Origin: Burkholderiales bacterium | Lineage (GTDB): Bacteria > Pseudomonadota > Gammaproteobacteria > Burkholderiales > Casimicrobiaceae | Reading direction: 5' to 3' | DNA: 43,579 nucleotides | Assembly (NCBI GenBank): GCA_025354165.1 | Contig: JANXNI010000091.1 | Span: 1-43,579, forward strand | Shown: positions 1 to 7,501 of the stretch, one piece after another | Position numbering within the stretch: the first letter of the stretch is position 1 | How the letters are laid out: every line of letters starts with the position of its first letter | The notes under the pieces: generated by a model | The model's input: only the letters and a program-made list of their open reading frames with translations | Told to the model about the DNA's origin: nothing | The model's database searches: none | Made by a program: the position numbers and the translations under genes

Positions 1-323
1 ATCCCAAAGCGTTTGAGGTTGTCGGCGTTGCCAAAATACAGGCCACCTGCATACATCGTGCGTAGCAGGATCGTTGTGTCGCTAATGGCCTGCTTTTCCG
101 ATTCGGCCGTGGCGCAGCGAATTCCCGTGATGCCGAGCGTCAGGTTAAATCCTTCTTTGTGACGTAGTTCGGTCAGTTTCGACAGGGACGCGGATGATGC
201 GACGCCTGTCCGTGTCACGCGGGGACGTTGCAGCGTGGCCATGCCGTAAGCGTTGGCCGTGCGGATCCATACTTTCTGAACGCCGTTGGCGTGATGCTGA
301 AAAATTGTCATTGTGATTGCCAT
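1..323 (-). CDS. Unknown protein, C-terminus beyond left edge
   Basis: The gene reads leftwards from an ATG at 323 and stays open to the window edge, so about 107 residues of its N-terminal part are visible. The start is supported by a GGAG Shine-Dalgarno sequence 6 nt upstream and by the shared leader hairpin (346-362). The protein begins MAITMTIFQHHANG and is soluble, with no signal peptide or membrane segment. I do not recognise a family. It lies downstream of the YqaJ-type exonuclease gene but is separated from it by a terminator, so it is probably transcribed on its own. Because it shares its leader with the exonuclease gene and with the gene at 42150, it probably belongs to the mobile-element backbone. 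Confidence 0.7.
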   Translation of the reverse strand, partial: MAITMTIFQHHANGVQKVWIRTANAYGMATLQRPRVTRTGVASSASLSKLTELRHKEGFNLTLGITGIRCATAESEKQAISDTTILLRTMYAGGLYFGNADNLKRFG

Positions 324-395
324 GTGGTGCTCCTGTGAAGAAGTCTCTTCGCCCATCGAAGATGCTTGCTTTGTAGGTGCGCGCGACACGGACAG
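324..395 (-). promoter_or_regulatory. Structured 5' leader, copy 1
   Basis: Upstream of the ATG at 323 is a perfect 6-bp hairpin (346-362; on the minus strand TCTTCG-ATGGG-CGAAGA). Exactly 22 nt separate it from the start codon, and the spacer contains GGAG. Further upstream are CCGTGTC and CGCAC blocks that also occur before the gene at 42821. The stem sequence differs from the copies at 1415 and 42844, but pairing is kept and the ATGGG loop is identical, which suggests a conserved RNA structure. In this copy only 3 bp of pairing to the Shine-Dalgarno can be drawn. Confidence 0.6.
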
Positions 396-397
396 GT

Positions 398-434
398 ATA
401 AAAAAGCCCCTCACACGCGAAGCGAATGAGGGGG
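398..434 (-). terminator. Rho-independent terminator after exonuclease gene
   Basis: Arms CCCCTCA (407-413) and TGAGGGG (427-433) enclose an inner CGC-GAA-GCG hairpin. On the minus strand the stem is followed by a run of six T (400-405). It ends transcription of the gene stopping at 505. Two terminators at 42.1 and 43.25 kb have the same nested design. Confidence 0.85.
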
Positions 435-504
435 TTGGTTTGTGTTGACCGCGATCAAGAGACAACACATCAGCCTCGCACGGGAGTGCAAGGCGTATGT
501 CGGC

Positions 505-1392
505 TCATTGCAATGTAGCTTTGGTGATCGCGGCGCTATAGGGAATCGGCATGACGTCGAAAACGCGAGAACCCTTCTTCCGATAAGCATCCTTCGCCGT
601 CAAAGGCACCTTGTGGGCTGCGAGCAGCCGGTCGTAATCGCATGTGCCAGCCCTTGGTTTGTATTCCGCCATGACCCCGTTATCAGCCATCCAGGAGACT
701 CCCGGTGGCATCAACACTTCGAGCGCGTCCGTAGCTTCGGCGTATGCGGCCTTCGCTGCAATGAGCGCCTTGTCCGCACGCAACCACCGATCGGCCGCAA
801 CAGTCCACGTCTGCGACGTGGGTTGCACGCCGGAATGAACACAATCCCAGAACCGCTGCAATTCATCCACCAGTCGATCAATGTACGGCTGATCGCGATT
901 GACACGCAAAATGACCGGATCGTTGCTGCCGTCGTAGCTGACATAGTCACAAACGTCCGCCTCAGCTACGTAGAGCTGCTGCATGATTTGCGGTATGTAT
1001 TTTTGCGGTACGGTGCCGTTCAGTGCGGTTGTGTGATCGCGTTCACCAGGACATTTAATTTCGAGAACCAGCTCACCCGACAGCGAGAGACCATCGAACG
1101 ATGCACGGATAAACGAAAACTCGCCTGACTCCGCAATGGCCGGCGTCATGATCTCGTTGCGCATCAGCTCGTACCGTTTGCGCGCAATTGGCTCAAGCGC
1201 ATGCCCTCTTGCCATGCGCGGGTTTGAGGCTTGCTCTGGCGCGAGCCCCCGCTTGCGCAGCCACAGTAATGTGGGCGTACACCACGGGCTCAAGCCCATG
1301 ATGACTGGTGCCTCTGATGCGCCAATACCTGCTCTTCGCCAGGCTAACCACTGCGGTGTGCCTTGCTCCAGGTCAACCACCTTCATTGCCAT
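505..1392 (-). CDS. YqaJ-family (lambda exonuclease-like) recombinase nuclease
   Basis: This 295-residue protein has the layout of the YqaJ/lambda-exonuclease family: an N-terminal GIGASEAPVIMGLSP motif (about residues 22-36), a helix with ARGHALEP, and the PD-(D/E)xK active site as D100 followed by LEIK (E111, K113). Family members degrade one strand of double-stranded DNA 5' to 3' for single-strand-annealing recombination in phages and mobile elements. No annealing partner (RecT/Bet/Erf) is visible in the window. The start at 1392 (MAMKVVDLEQG) has AGGAG 8-9 nt upstream and is preceded by the shared leader hairpin. The longer open frame upstream would run through that leader, so I reject it. 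The terminator at 398-434 follows. Confidence 0.88.
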   Translation of the reverse strand: MAMKVVDLEQGTPQWLAWRRAGIGASEAPVIMGLSPWCTPTLLWLRKRGLAPEQASNPRMARGHALEPIARKRYELMRNEIMTPAIAESGEFSFIRASFDGLSLSGELVLEIKCPGERDHTTALNGTVPQKYIPQIMQQLYVAEADVCDYVSYDGSNDPVILRVNRDQPYIDRLVDELQRFWDCVHSGVQPTSQTWTVAADRWLRADKALIAAKAAYAEATDALEVLMPPGVSWMADNGVMAEYKPRAGTCDYDRLLAAHKVPLTAKDAYRKKGSRVFDVMPIPYSAAITKATLQ

Positions 1393-1475
1393 ATTTGTCA
1401 CTCCTGAAAAATGCGTTCTCGCCCATCGAGAACTGCTATGCAGGAGGAGTGCTGCGGGACAATCGTGGGTGCTGC
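1393..1475 (-). promoter_or_regulatory. Structured 5' leader, copy 2 (Shine-Dalgarno sequestration possible)
   Basis: A perfect 7-bp hairpin (1415-1433; minus strand GTTCTCG-ATGGG-CGAGAAC) lies 22 nt before the ATG at 1392. The Shine-Dalgarno AGGAGTG (1399-1405) is fully complementary to CACTCCT upstream of the hairpin (1445-1451). A 7-bp helix could therefore hide the ribosome site while enclosing the hairpin. CACCCA further upstream could pair with TGGG of the loop. The remaining sequence up to 1568 is the divergent promoter region for the plus-strand gene at 1569; I see no clear promoter hexamers there. Confidence 0.65.
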
Positions 1476-1568
1476 GCCGCACTGGGTACGGCACAAATAG
1501 GGGTCACCACAGAAAACGAGGGACCCCAATGGAGCGAGTAGCAATGAAACGGTCTATGTACTTAAGCC

Positions 1569-1964
1569 ATGCGTTTCACGCTTGGGCAAGAAACACCCCC
1601 AATTGCAGTGCTCGCAGAGGAACTGTATATCTACACAGTGGAATGCAAAGTTTATCGTCTGTACAGCAACGGGGTGAAGCTCTCGGAGCAGGCTCGCCAG
1701 ACGCAACCCAAAATTGGCCGTTTGCTGTTTGCTGCCCGCATCCGGCATCAGCAGATACGACTCACAGTCTTCACGGCACAGTTGCTGGAGCTCAAAAGCG
1801 AAGACATGGTGCTACCCCCGATCGATAGCGCCGTCATCCTGCGCATCAACGATCGGGGGCTGTTGGTCGCGGGTCAGGAGGTCGTCGCACGACGCAGCAG
1901 CAACAAGTCGAAGTGCGACTACTATCCTCAGGAATGGGTGTGTAAGCCCATTTACAGGGAGTAG
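1569..1964 (+). CDS. Unknown protein upstream of SRAP gene
   Basis: The frame encodes 131 residues beginning MRFTLGQETPPIAVLAEELY. A stop codon lies directly upstream in frame (1563-1565), so 1569 is the first possible ATG. No strong ribosome site is seen. The protein is basic, has no signal peptide or membrane span, and ends five bases before the SRAP start, so the two are probably co-transcribed. I do not recognise the family. The middle (about residues 60-105, with SAVILRINDRGLLVAGQEVV) looks like a small beta-rich domain. A role linked to the SRAP protein is only inferred from position. Confidence 0.7.
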   Translation: MRFTLGQETPPIAVLAEELYIYTVECKVYRLYSNGVKLSEQARQTQPKIGRLLFAARIRHQQIRLTVFTAQLLELKSEDMVLPPIDSAVILRINDRGLLVAGQEVVARRSSNKSKCDYYPQEWVCKPIYRE

Positions 1965-1969
1965 CAACC

Positions 1970-2704
1970 ATGTGTAATGTGTATGAACCCGCCACCGAAG
2001 ACTACCTTCAGGCGGAATGGACTCGCTTCCATGAATCCGGCATCACCGGTGCGCCGCCTTCCTCGATGGCCTACAAACTCCGTCTCGGCCCCCGCGACAC
2101 CGGACCGTTCATCACAAGCCAGGGCGTGATGCTCGGCCAGTGGGGAATGATTCGTCCGAACGCTCCCACCCGAACCGAAAAAGACCCCAAGGGCCGACCG
2201 CTGATGACCAACAACGCGCGTTCGGAAACGATGGCCACCCGTGCCACCTTCCGCGACGCTTGGAAGAACGGGCAACGTTGTTTGATCCCGGCGACGTCCT
2301 GGGACGAACCGTACTGGGGCAACAACGCGTTCAACACCTGGTGGCGCTTCCACCGTCAAGACGGCGACGCCTGGATGCTGGCCGGCCTATGGAACACCTG
2401 GACCGACAAAGCAACCGGCGAAGTCGTGCCCAGTTACACGATGATCACCATGAACTGCGACGCGCATCCGCTGCTCAAGCTCATGCACAAGCCCGAGAAA
2501 GACAAGGAGGGCACTATCTTGCCCCCTGAAAAGCAGGACAAACGCACCGTGGTGCCGATCGATGCCGCCGATTGGTCGCTATGGCTAACCGGAAACGCAG
2601 AAGACGCGCTAAGTCTGATTCAGTTACCACCCATGCGTCTGTTCAAGCACGCCGCCGTCGACCCAGCGAAGCAGGTGGATTTGCCCATCACGGCGATTGC
2701 ATAG
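1970..2704 (+). CDS. SRAP domain protein (HMCES/YedK family)
   Basis: This 244-residue protein begins MCNVYEP. After removal of the start Met it exposes the conserved catalytic Cys2 of SRAP proteins. Other family landmarks are TNNARSETM (about residues 82-90; the Asn that holds DNA), CLIPATSWDEPYW (position of the conserved Glu) and MTMNCDAHPLLKLMH (the conserved His). Family members form a reversible covalent DNA-protein crosslink with abasic sites in single-stranded DNA and shield them. Such genes are common in phages and conjugative elements. AGGGAG lies upstream of the start. The protein may protect single-stranded DNA produced by transfer or by the neighbouring exonuclease; this is inference. 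Confidence 0.9.
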   Translation: MCNVYEPATEDYLQAEWTRFHESGITGAPPSSMAYKLRLGPRDTGPFITSQGVMLGQWGMIRPNAPTRTEKDPKGRPLMTNNARSETMATRATFRDAWKNGQRCLIPATSWDEPYWGNNAFNTWWRFHRQDGDAWMLAGLWNTWTDKATGEVVPSYTMITMNCDAHPLLKLMHKPEKDKEGTILPPEKQDKRTVVPIDAADWSLWLTGNAEDALSLIQLPPMRLFKHAAVDPAKQVDLPITAIA

Positions 2705-2736
2705 CGCGGGTGCCGATCGTCCTGAATCGGAGGGCG

Positions 2737-3012
2737 TCAGAACTGCGTTTCCAGTAACTTGCCGGTACGATCAAAGTAATTCCACCCAAAGCTTACCTTA
2801 CCTTGGAGCGTGCTTTTTTCTGGCTCGTGCTCACAAATTCGCTTTTGAAAAGTGCGATTGTTCATCGCCATACTAATCACGAACCAATCAATTTCATCGT
2901 TCGCCAAGACTCTAAAAATCAAAGTACTGCCTGTCCGTGCAACGCTTTGAATAGTTAAACCGCCCGAGAGTTTAGGTAGGTGTTTAGCGTTTTGTTCGAC
3001 GACATCAAGCTT
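2737..3012 (-). pseudogene. Remnant of a secreted protein related to the gene at 4267
   Basis: The minus-strand frame is open from just after a TGA (3013-3015) to its stop at 2737 and reads like coding sequence (LPKLSGGLTIQS, then FGWNYFDRTGKLLETQF at the end). No ATG lies at its front; only an internal TTG at 2922 could start it. Its layout resembles the mature part of the protein at 4267-4683: LPK near the front, a single Cys in the second half, and a Y-x(3-4)-G-x(5)-F pattern at the end. I read it as a degraded relative that lost its signal peptide, or as a small gene with a TTG start. It immediately follows the J-domain gene. Confidence 0.45.
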
Positions 3013-3041
3013 TCAATGGTCTGTGGTTTCTTGGGGTACGG

Positions 3042-3953
3042 TCACTTCGACCGGAAGCCATTTGCGACCCACGCTAAGAGGCCAAATGGAAGAAGAGGAA
3101 TTGCTAATATGCATAAAGTACCTAACAACGTAAATAGAGCTCCCCCAAGAAAATTGGTGAAAATTCCCGAAAATGCTGGACTCCAACCACCCGACACTGA
3201 GAGCCCGCCTGCGAGGTAGATGAAAAACGCAATAGTCGCGGCGACCGGCAATAGGCACATTAATAGAGCCTCGAACTTACCACCATTGGCATCTTTGGCT
3301 ACTTCGTCTGCGAGTTTGATGCTTGCGTAGAGCGCGCCGCCTGCTGCACCCAAGCAAGGCATGAGCAAACTCTTAGCTGGTCCAGCTGGGCCAGACTCTG
3401 ACCACAAAGCTAAAACGATTCCCCCAGTAATTAGGCACTGCAGCGTGACTAATACAGCCCAGACTCGGCGTGCACCGCCCATGTAGTTAACTGCCATATT
3501 GCTACGCACTTTGAGGTTAGGATCTACGGGGGCTGGCGGCGGCGCAGCACGATGTTGCGCTGGTGGAGGAGGGGAAGATGGCGGCGATGATCGTAGGCCA
3601 CGATTGGCGTTTCGCCAATTTCCGTCTGCCTGTGATGGTGGAATGTCAGCGCCGTAGGCGGACCGCATTGCATCTGCGCCAGAACGCGCGTATGAGGCAT
3701 AACGGTCGCTAGTGGTCGTACGTTTTGCGGCTTCTTGCTCTTGATCTGCAATCCATTCGTCATGCTCTTTACGGCGCGCAGGCTCAGAAAGCACCGCGTA
3801 CGCTCGATTCAACATCACCATGATTCGCGCCGCCTGTTCGCTACCGGGGTTCAGGTCAGGGTGATATTTTTGCGCAAGTGTTTTGTACGCTGCCTTTATG
3901 ACGTCTGGTGGCGCGCTGCGCGAAACCTTCAGGTTGTCGTAATGCGTTTGCAT
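3042..3953 (-). CDS. J-domain (DnaJ-like) membrane protein
   Basis: About 303 residues. Residues 1-65 form a J domain with the essential HPD triad at 31-33 (KYHPDLNPG), which stimulates the ATPase of a DnaK/Hsp70 partner. A proline-rich linker follows (SSPPSSPPPPAQ, about 120-140). The C-terminal half has four hydrophobic segments (VWAVLVTLQCLITGGIVLAL and three more), so it should sit in the inner membrane with the J domain in the cytoplasm. I chose the ATG at 3953 (MQTHYDNL) because the alternative at 3977 adds only eight residues that do not look like a J domain and lies within the old S24 frame; the ATG at 3977 does have a better ribosome site. Its client is unknown. Confidence 0.8.
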   Translation of the reverse strand: MQTHYDNLKVSRSAPPDVIKAAYKTLAQKYHPDLNPGSEQAARIMVMLNRAYAVLSEPARRKEHDEWIADQEQEAAKRTTTSDRYASYARSGADAMRSAYGADIPPSQADGNWRNANRGLRSSPPSSPPPPAQHRAAPPPAPVDPNLKVRSNMAVNYMGGARRVWAVLVTLQCLITGGIVLALWSESGPAGPAKSLLMPCLGAAGGALYASIKLADEVAKDANGGKFEALLMCLLPVAATIAFFIYLAGGLSVSGGWSPAFSGIFTNFLGGALFTLLGTLCILAIPLLPFGLLAWVANGFRSK

Positions 3954-3957
3954 GGTA

Positions 3958-4263
3958 TTCCGGCACCCATTTCCCAATCACCTTTCCACAATACGTGATG
4001 TCAACTTTCAATTCCAAATAACGCGGCGACTAGTCAGGATTAAGCGCCTGCAGTAGTCGTTTGCCATCCTCTTCGACCAGCTGCTTGAACGTCGCTTCAC
4101 AACGATCGTCCAGGCGCGTGATGATCCGGTTGCCAGACACTCCCTCTTGATCCGGATCCACGTAGATGATGTTGCCGTTAGCGTACGAAGGCTTGCCATC
4201 GGGGGTTTTCATGCTTTCGCCGCGCACGCGCAGGGCATACGTGACAGAGCCTGACATGGCCAT
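3958..4263 (-). pseudogene. S24 peptidase (CI/LexA-type repressor) remnant with amber stop
   Basis: The first part (4263 to 4030) encodes ALRVRGESMK, containing the nucleophilic Ser of S24 peptidases, then NGNIIYVDPD and EATFKQL with the catalytic Lys. It ends LNPD followed by TAG (4030-4032). Reading on in the same frame gives SPRYLELKVDITYCGKVIGK and WVPE down to 3958, which is the normal C-terminal end of CI-type repressors. A point mutation to an amber codon is the simplest reading. The N-terminal DNA-binding domain and the self-cleavage site are also missing; the frame starts just after the stop of the gene at 4267. It is a phage-repressor relic, probably non-functional. Confidence 0.75.
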
Positions 4264-4266
4264 AAT

Positions 4267-4683
4267 TTAACCGCAATCCTTCTTGTTTACATCAAAACGT
4301 GTGACGAAAGCGCCAGACGCATTTCTATAGGAGTAGGTCATCGTGACGTTGTTATCGTGGTAATAAAGCATTGTTGGGTCGGTGCAAAATCCAGCGACGA
4401 TTTGCGGTCGTAGCGCGGTTGTAAGACGATTCCCGATCGAGCTGCCAGCCGTAATGGTGAGAAGGGTGTACGAGTGAGTCAATCTGCGATCCGGCCCAGC
4501 AGCTGACGTATCCCATCGAGTGTGTTGGTCCAGCACTTTGGGAAGCGTCTGACTGATGTTGTTCGCGATCTCATTGAGCCGCTGTTCGACAGTCTGCTTT
4601 ACGGCCGTCGCCTGTGCCCAGCTCGTGGTGGTCAGAAGAAAAAATATGAGGGCGATTGCAGCGGAACGCGTAGGTGGCTTCAT
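4267..4683 (-). CDS. Secreted protein of unknown function
   Basis: 138 residues starting MKPPTRSAAIALIFFLL with a signal peptide that probably ends at SWAQA. The mature part has a coiled-coil-like front (TVEQRLNEIANNISQTLPKV), a middle Cys (GFCTDP) and a C-terminal Cys (KKDCG*), so one disulphide is possible. The frame extends six bases upstream to a TTG, but the ATG at 4683 is the better start. It probably acts in the periplasm. I do not recognise a family; the decayed frame at 2737-3012 looks like a relative. The S24 remnant follows three bases after its stop, in the same frame. Confidence 0.7.
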   Translation of the reverse strand: MKPPTRSAAIALIFFLLTTTSWAQATAVKQTVEQRLNEIANNISQTLPKVLDQHTRWDTSAAGPDRRLTHSYTLLTITAGSSIGNRLTTALRPQIVAGFCTDPTMLYYHDNNVTMTYSYRNASGAFVTRFDVNKKDCG

Positions 4684-4689
4684 TCTCAA

Positions 4690-5634
4690 TGTGTCGAATT
4701 TTTACCGAATCCAACAGTAGCTGAAAACACAAAAAATTGCCTTAGATTTCCAAAGATTTTTGTCGCGGCGTTCCCTTTTCCGCTCTCGACAGCGCTACTT
4801 CGCACTAATTTATCGGTGTACATTGTTCCTATGGTTATCAACCGTCAAAACACCACGAAGCTGTTTATTGCCATCTGCGTCAAATCAATCAAAGCTCGAT
4901 TCAAAAAGTGTCGACATTGTCGATCCCGTGGCAGAGTATTTCCTGAACGATTTACCCACCGATATGGTGATTGAAGAGGTCAGCGACGAGGCCCGAGGAT
5001 GGGGTGACGCGGTTGCCCTAGCGAACACGCGTAGGATTGACGTTGGAGTGGACTTTAGCTAGCTACATTTTGATTTTGCTGCTCAAGACTGAATTTATGC
5101 CGCCACAAAAAATCTACGCGGCTCGTATCGATCGTGAGTATCCAGATTACAAGCAGTGAGCTTCCGCCTTGCCACGCATTCACCCAGTATCCACTCTCCA
5201 TGGAGAGCATTGGAACTGTCTCATCGGAGCATCAGGCGCGGAACTTACGACTGTTGAAGCTAACCGCGCGGAATTCCTCTCAGCCATAGTTTTGCGCGCA
5301 GGGGGTCATCGCCAAATGGCCGAACGTGCCTCGTGGAAAAACTCGCTCCATTTAACATAACAAAAATTCCCGAACAATTAGGCATAAATTTATTGTTAAA
5401 AGGAATAAAACGTGTCGCAGCATAGTTCCGTCACTTCGCCACGTCTCCAACGGTTAGATTTCCGGGAACAGTGCCCTTGCTTAAGTCTTTTTGGTTGCGT
5501 CTGCCTTCGACGCAGCACAGATTGTCGACCATATGCGCGCCGAGCTGAACTGTTGCGGTGCTGTTGAGTCCACATAAGCGAAATGCAAGCCCACACGCCG
5601 CGCAAGCCGTAAACTACCTGTGCATTGAAACTTT
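4690..5634. other. Region without a clear gene; possible decayed ORF
   Basis: No intact gene is convincing in these 945 bases. Between about 4830 and 5062 on the plus strand, two frames join into a protein-like sequence: one begins MVINRQNTTKLFIAIC (ATG at 4831) and the other carries VDIVDPVAEYFLNDLPTDM and ends GVDFS at 5062. They would need a single frameshift near 4905, so a broken gene is possible. The part nearest 5635 must hold the promoter of the copper operon, but I cannot point to clear hexamers. The part nearest 4690 should hold the promoter of the gene at 4683. Confidence 0.35.
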
Positions 5635-6039
5635 ATGATCGCTCGAAACATGGTGCAGCGAAATATTTGCCGACTTCTGATCGCCGCGATCCTGTTCGTG
5701 CAGATGGCAGTGTCTGCCTATGCGTGCCCCAGCCTGCTCAAGTCTGGCGACACGACGGGCACCGTCCAAACTACAGACAGTATGCCCGTTGACTGCGATC
5801 AAATGGCAGGGATGCTTGACCCCGCAGCCCCCACCCTCTGTTCCGCTTATTGCCATAACCACGAACAAAGCGCGGATCACGCAGACTCGCCGATGTTGCC
5901 CCCCGCCTTTTTCGCCACGCTGTATTGGCTAGCTACCCAAACGCCAATTGAAGCTGTTTCCGACACACCCGAAGCCAGCGTTCTCCACGCTGCCCTGCCT
6001 CCGCCGCACGCGATCCTGCACTGCTGCTTTCGCATCTGA
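5635..6039 (+). CDS. Small secreted Cys/His-rich protein heading the cus operon
   Basis: 134 residues with an N-terminal signal peptide (CRLLIAAILFVQMAVSAYAC). The mature part contains scattered Cys (DCDQMAG, LCSAYCHNHEQ) and ends HAILHCCFRI, a pattern typical of small proteins that open heavy-metal efflux clusters in Burkholderiales. It probably sits in the periplasm and binds metal, perhaps buffering or sensing it, as suggested for CzcI-like proteins. It precedes cusC by about 136 bases on the same strand. An ATG at 5650 is an alternative start. Two further small Cys/His-rich secreted proteins (24476 and 32883) head the other metal operons of the window. Confidence 0.72.
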   Translation: MIARNMVQRNICRLLIAAILFVQMAVSAYACPSLLKSGDTTGTVQTTDSMPVDCDQMAGMLDPAAPTLCSAYCHNHEQSADHADSPMLPPAFFATLYWLATQTPIEAVSDTPEASVLHAALPPPHAILHCCFRI

Positions 6040-6175
6040 TCTTCCCGACGACTTCGCGCTGACCATCTGAACGGTGGTTTTGGCGCGTTCTTCGCGCTCG
6101 CCCTTTACACGTTTTGCACGCATTGACGTGTCACGGTGCCGCGCACACGCTTAACCGCTTGTCGTCTGGATTTTT

Positions 6176-7501
6176 ATGTTTCACCTCCTTCATCGTGTTG
6201 CGCATGGCAAGGCTGCTGCGCGCTGGTTACTACTGTCGTTTGCCGTTTCGTCGGGTATCACATTTGCCCAATCACTGCCGAGCGGATCGCTCTCGCTTGA
6301 GTCTGCGCTGAAGCTTGCGCAGACGCGCTCTTCGCTCCTGCTCGCACAAGACAGCGCCGCTACCGCGTCTCGCGAAATGGCGGTATCCGCAGGGCAGTTG
6401 CCCGACCCGACGCTCAAACTCGGCATCAATAATCTACCTGTAACCAGCTCGGATCGGTTCAGTCTGTCGCGGGACTTTATGACCATGCGCTCGATTGGCG
6501 TGATGCAGGAATTCACACGTAGTGACAAGCGCAAAGCGCGATCAGTGCGCTTTGAGAGCGAAGCGCAGGTCGCTTACGCGAGTCGAGCCGTGACCATCGC
6601 AAACCTTCAACGCGAAACGGCCATGGCCTGGCTTGAGCGCTACTACAGCGAACGCATGCGTGAAGTCCTCGTTCAACAGCGCGACGAAACCACGCTGCAA
6701 ATCGAAGCGACCGATACCGCCTATCGCACCGGTAAGGGATCACAAGCGGATGTGTTTGCTGCCCGCTCCGCCGCCGCGCAAATCGAGGATCGTATCGCGC
6801 AGGCAGACCGACAGGTACTCGCGTCCAACGCCAAGCTGACGCGCTGGATTGGCGACGCCGCCGCGCAGCCGCTGGATCATTTGCCCGCGATGGACAAGCC
6901 CAACGTGGAATTGACGCTGCTCGACAGCGTGGTCGCGCATCACCCGCAAATCGCCGTGCTCAAACGTCAGGAGGATGTCGCGCAGGCCGACGTAGTGATC
7001 GCGAAGACCAACAAGCACGCCGACTGGAGTGCGGAGCTGATGTTCAGTCAACGGGGTTCCGCGTTCTCGAACATGATTTCGATCAACCTGTCGGTGCCCC
7101 TTCAATGGGATCAGAAAAACCGTCAGGATCGAGAACTCGCCGCCAAGCTGGCCATGGTCGAGCAAGCCCGGGCGCAAACCGAAGAGATGATCCGAGAACA
7201 CGCCGCAGAAATTCGCGGCATGGTCATCGAATGGCAAAGCAACCGCGAACGCCTGACGCGGCATGACAGTTCACTGATACCGCTGGCCAGCGAGCGCACT
7301 CGTGCGGCGCTGGCCGCGTATCGCGGCGGCGCGGGTAGCTTGACCACGGTGCTTGAGGCGCGACGCGGCGAGATTGATGCCCGTATGGAGCGCCTGCGCC
7401 TGGCGATGGACACCGCACGCCTGTGGGCGCAGCTCAACTATTTGAATCCCGAAGGCCACGGCGACGCACCCATTGCTGCCACTGTACGGAGCGCACCATG
7501 A
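6176..7501 (+). CDS. cusC: Outer-membrane efflux channel of Cu/Ag RND system (CusC/TolC family)
   Basis: 441 residues with a signal peptide (WLLLSFAVSSGITFAQ) and two long alpha-helical repeats rich in Ala, Gln and Arg, as in TolC-family outer-membrane channels. No lipobox Cys is present, unlike E. coli CusC. It should form the trimeric outer-membrane exit duct for the CusBA pump. Its TGA stop overlaps the ATG of the next gene (ATGA at 7498-7501), so translation is coupled with cusB. The family assignment is clear; copper/silver specificity comes from the linked CusB and CusA. Confidence 0.9.
   Translation: MFHLLHRVAHGKAAARWLLLSFAVSSGITFAQSLPSGSLSLESALKLAQTRSSLLLAQDSAATASREMAVSAGQLPDPTLKLGINNLPVTSSDRFSLSRDFMTMRSIGVMQEFTRSDKRKARSVRFESEAQVAYASRAVTIANLQRETAMAWLERYYSERMREVLVQQRDETTLQIEATDTAYRTGKGSQADVFAARSAAAQIEDRIAQADRQVLASNAKLTRWIGDAAAQPLDHLPAMDKPNVELTLLDSVVAHHPQIAVLKRQEDVAQADVVIAKTNKHADWSAELMFSQRGSAFSNMISINLSVPLQWDQKNRQDRELAAKLAMVEQARAQTEEMIREHAAEIRGMVIEWQSNRERLTRHDSSLIPLASERTRAALAAYRGGAGSLTTVLEARRGEIDARMERLRLAMDTARLWAQLNYLNPEGHGDAPIAATVRSAP

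Noticed and set aside
442-1128. 228-codon plus-strand open frame opposite the YqaJ-type gene
   Set aside because: It lies antisense to a well-recognised nuclease gene, has no ribosome site, and its translation has no domain-like pattern.
5169-5360. 63-codon plus-strand frame before the copper operon
   Set aside because: No ribosome site, family or coding signature; it may be a relic but cannot be supported.
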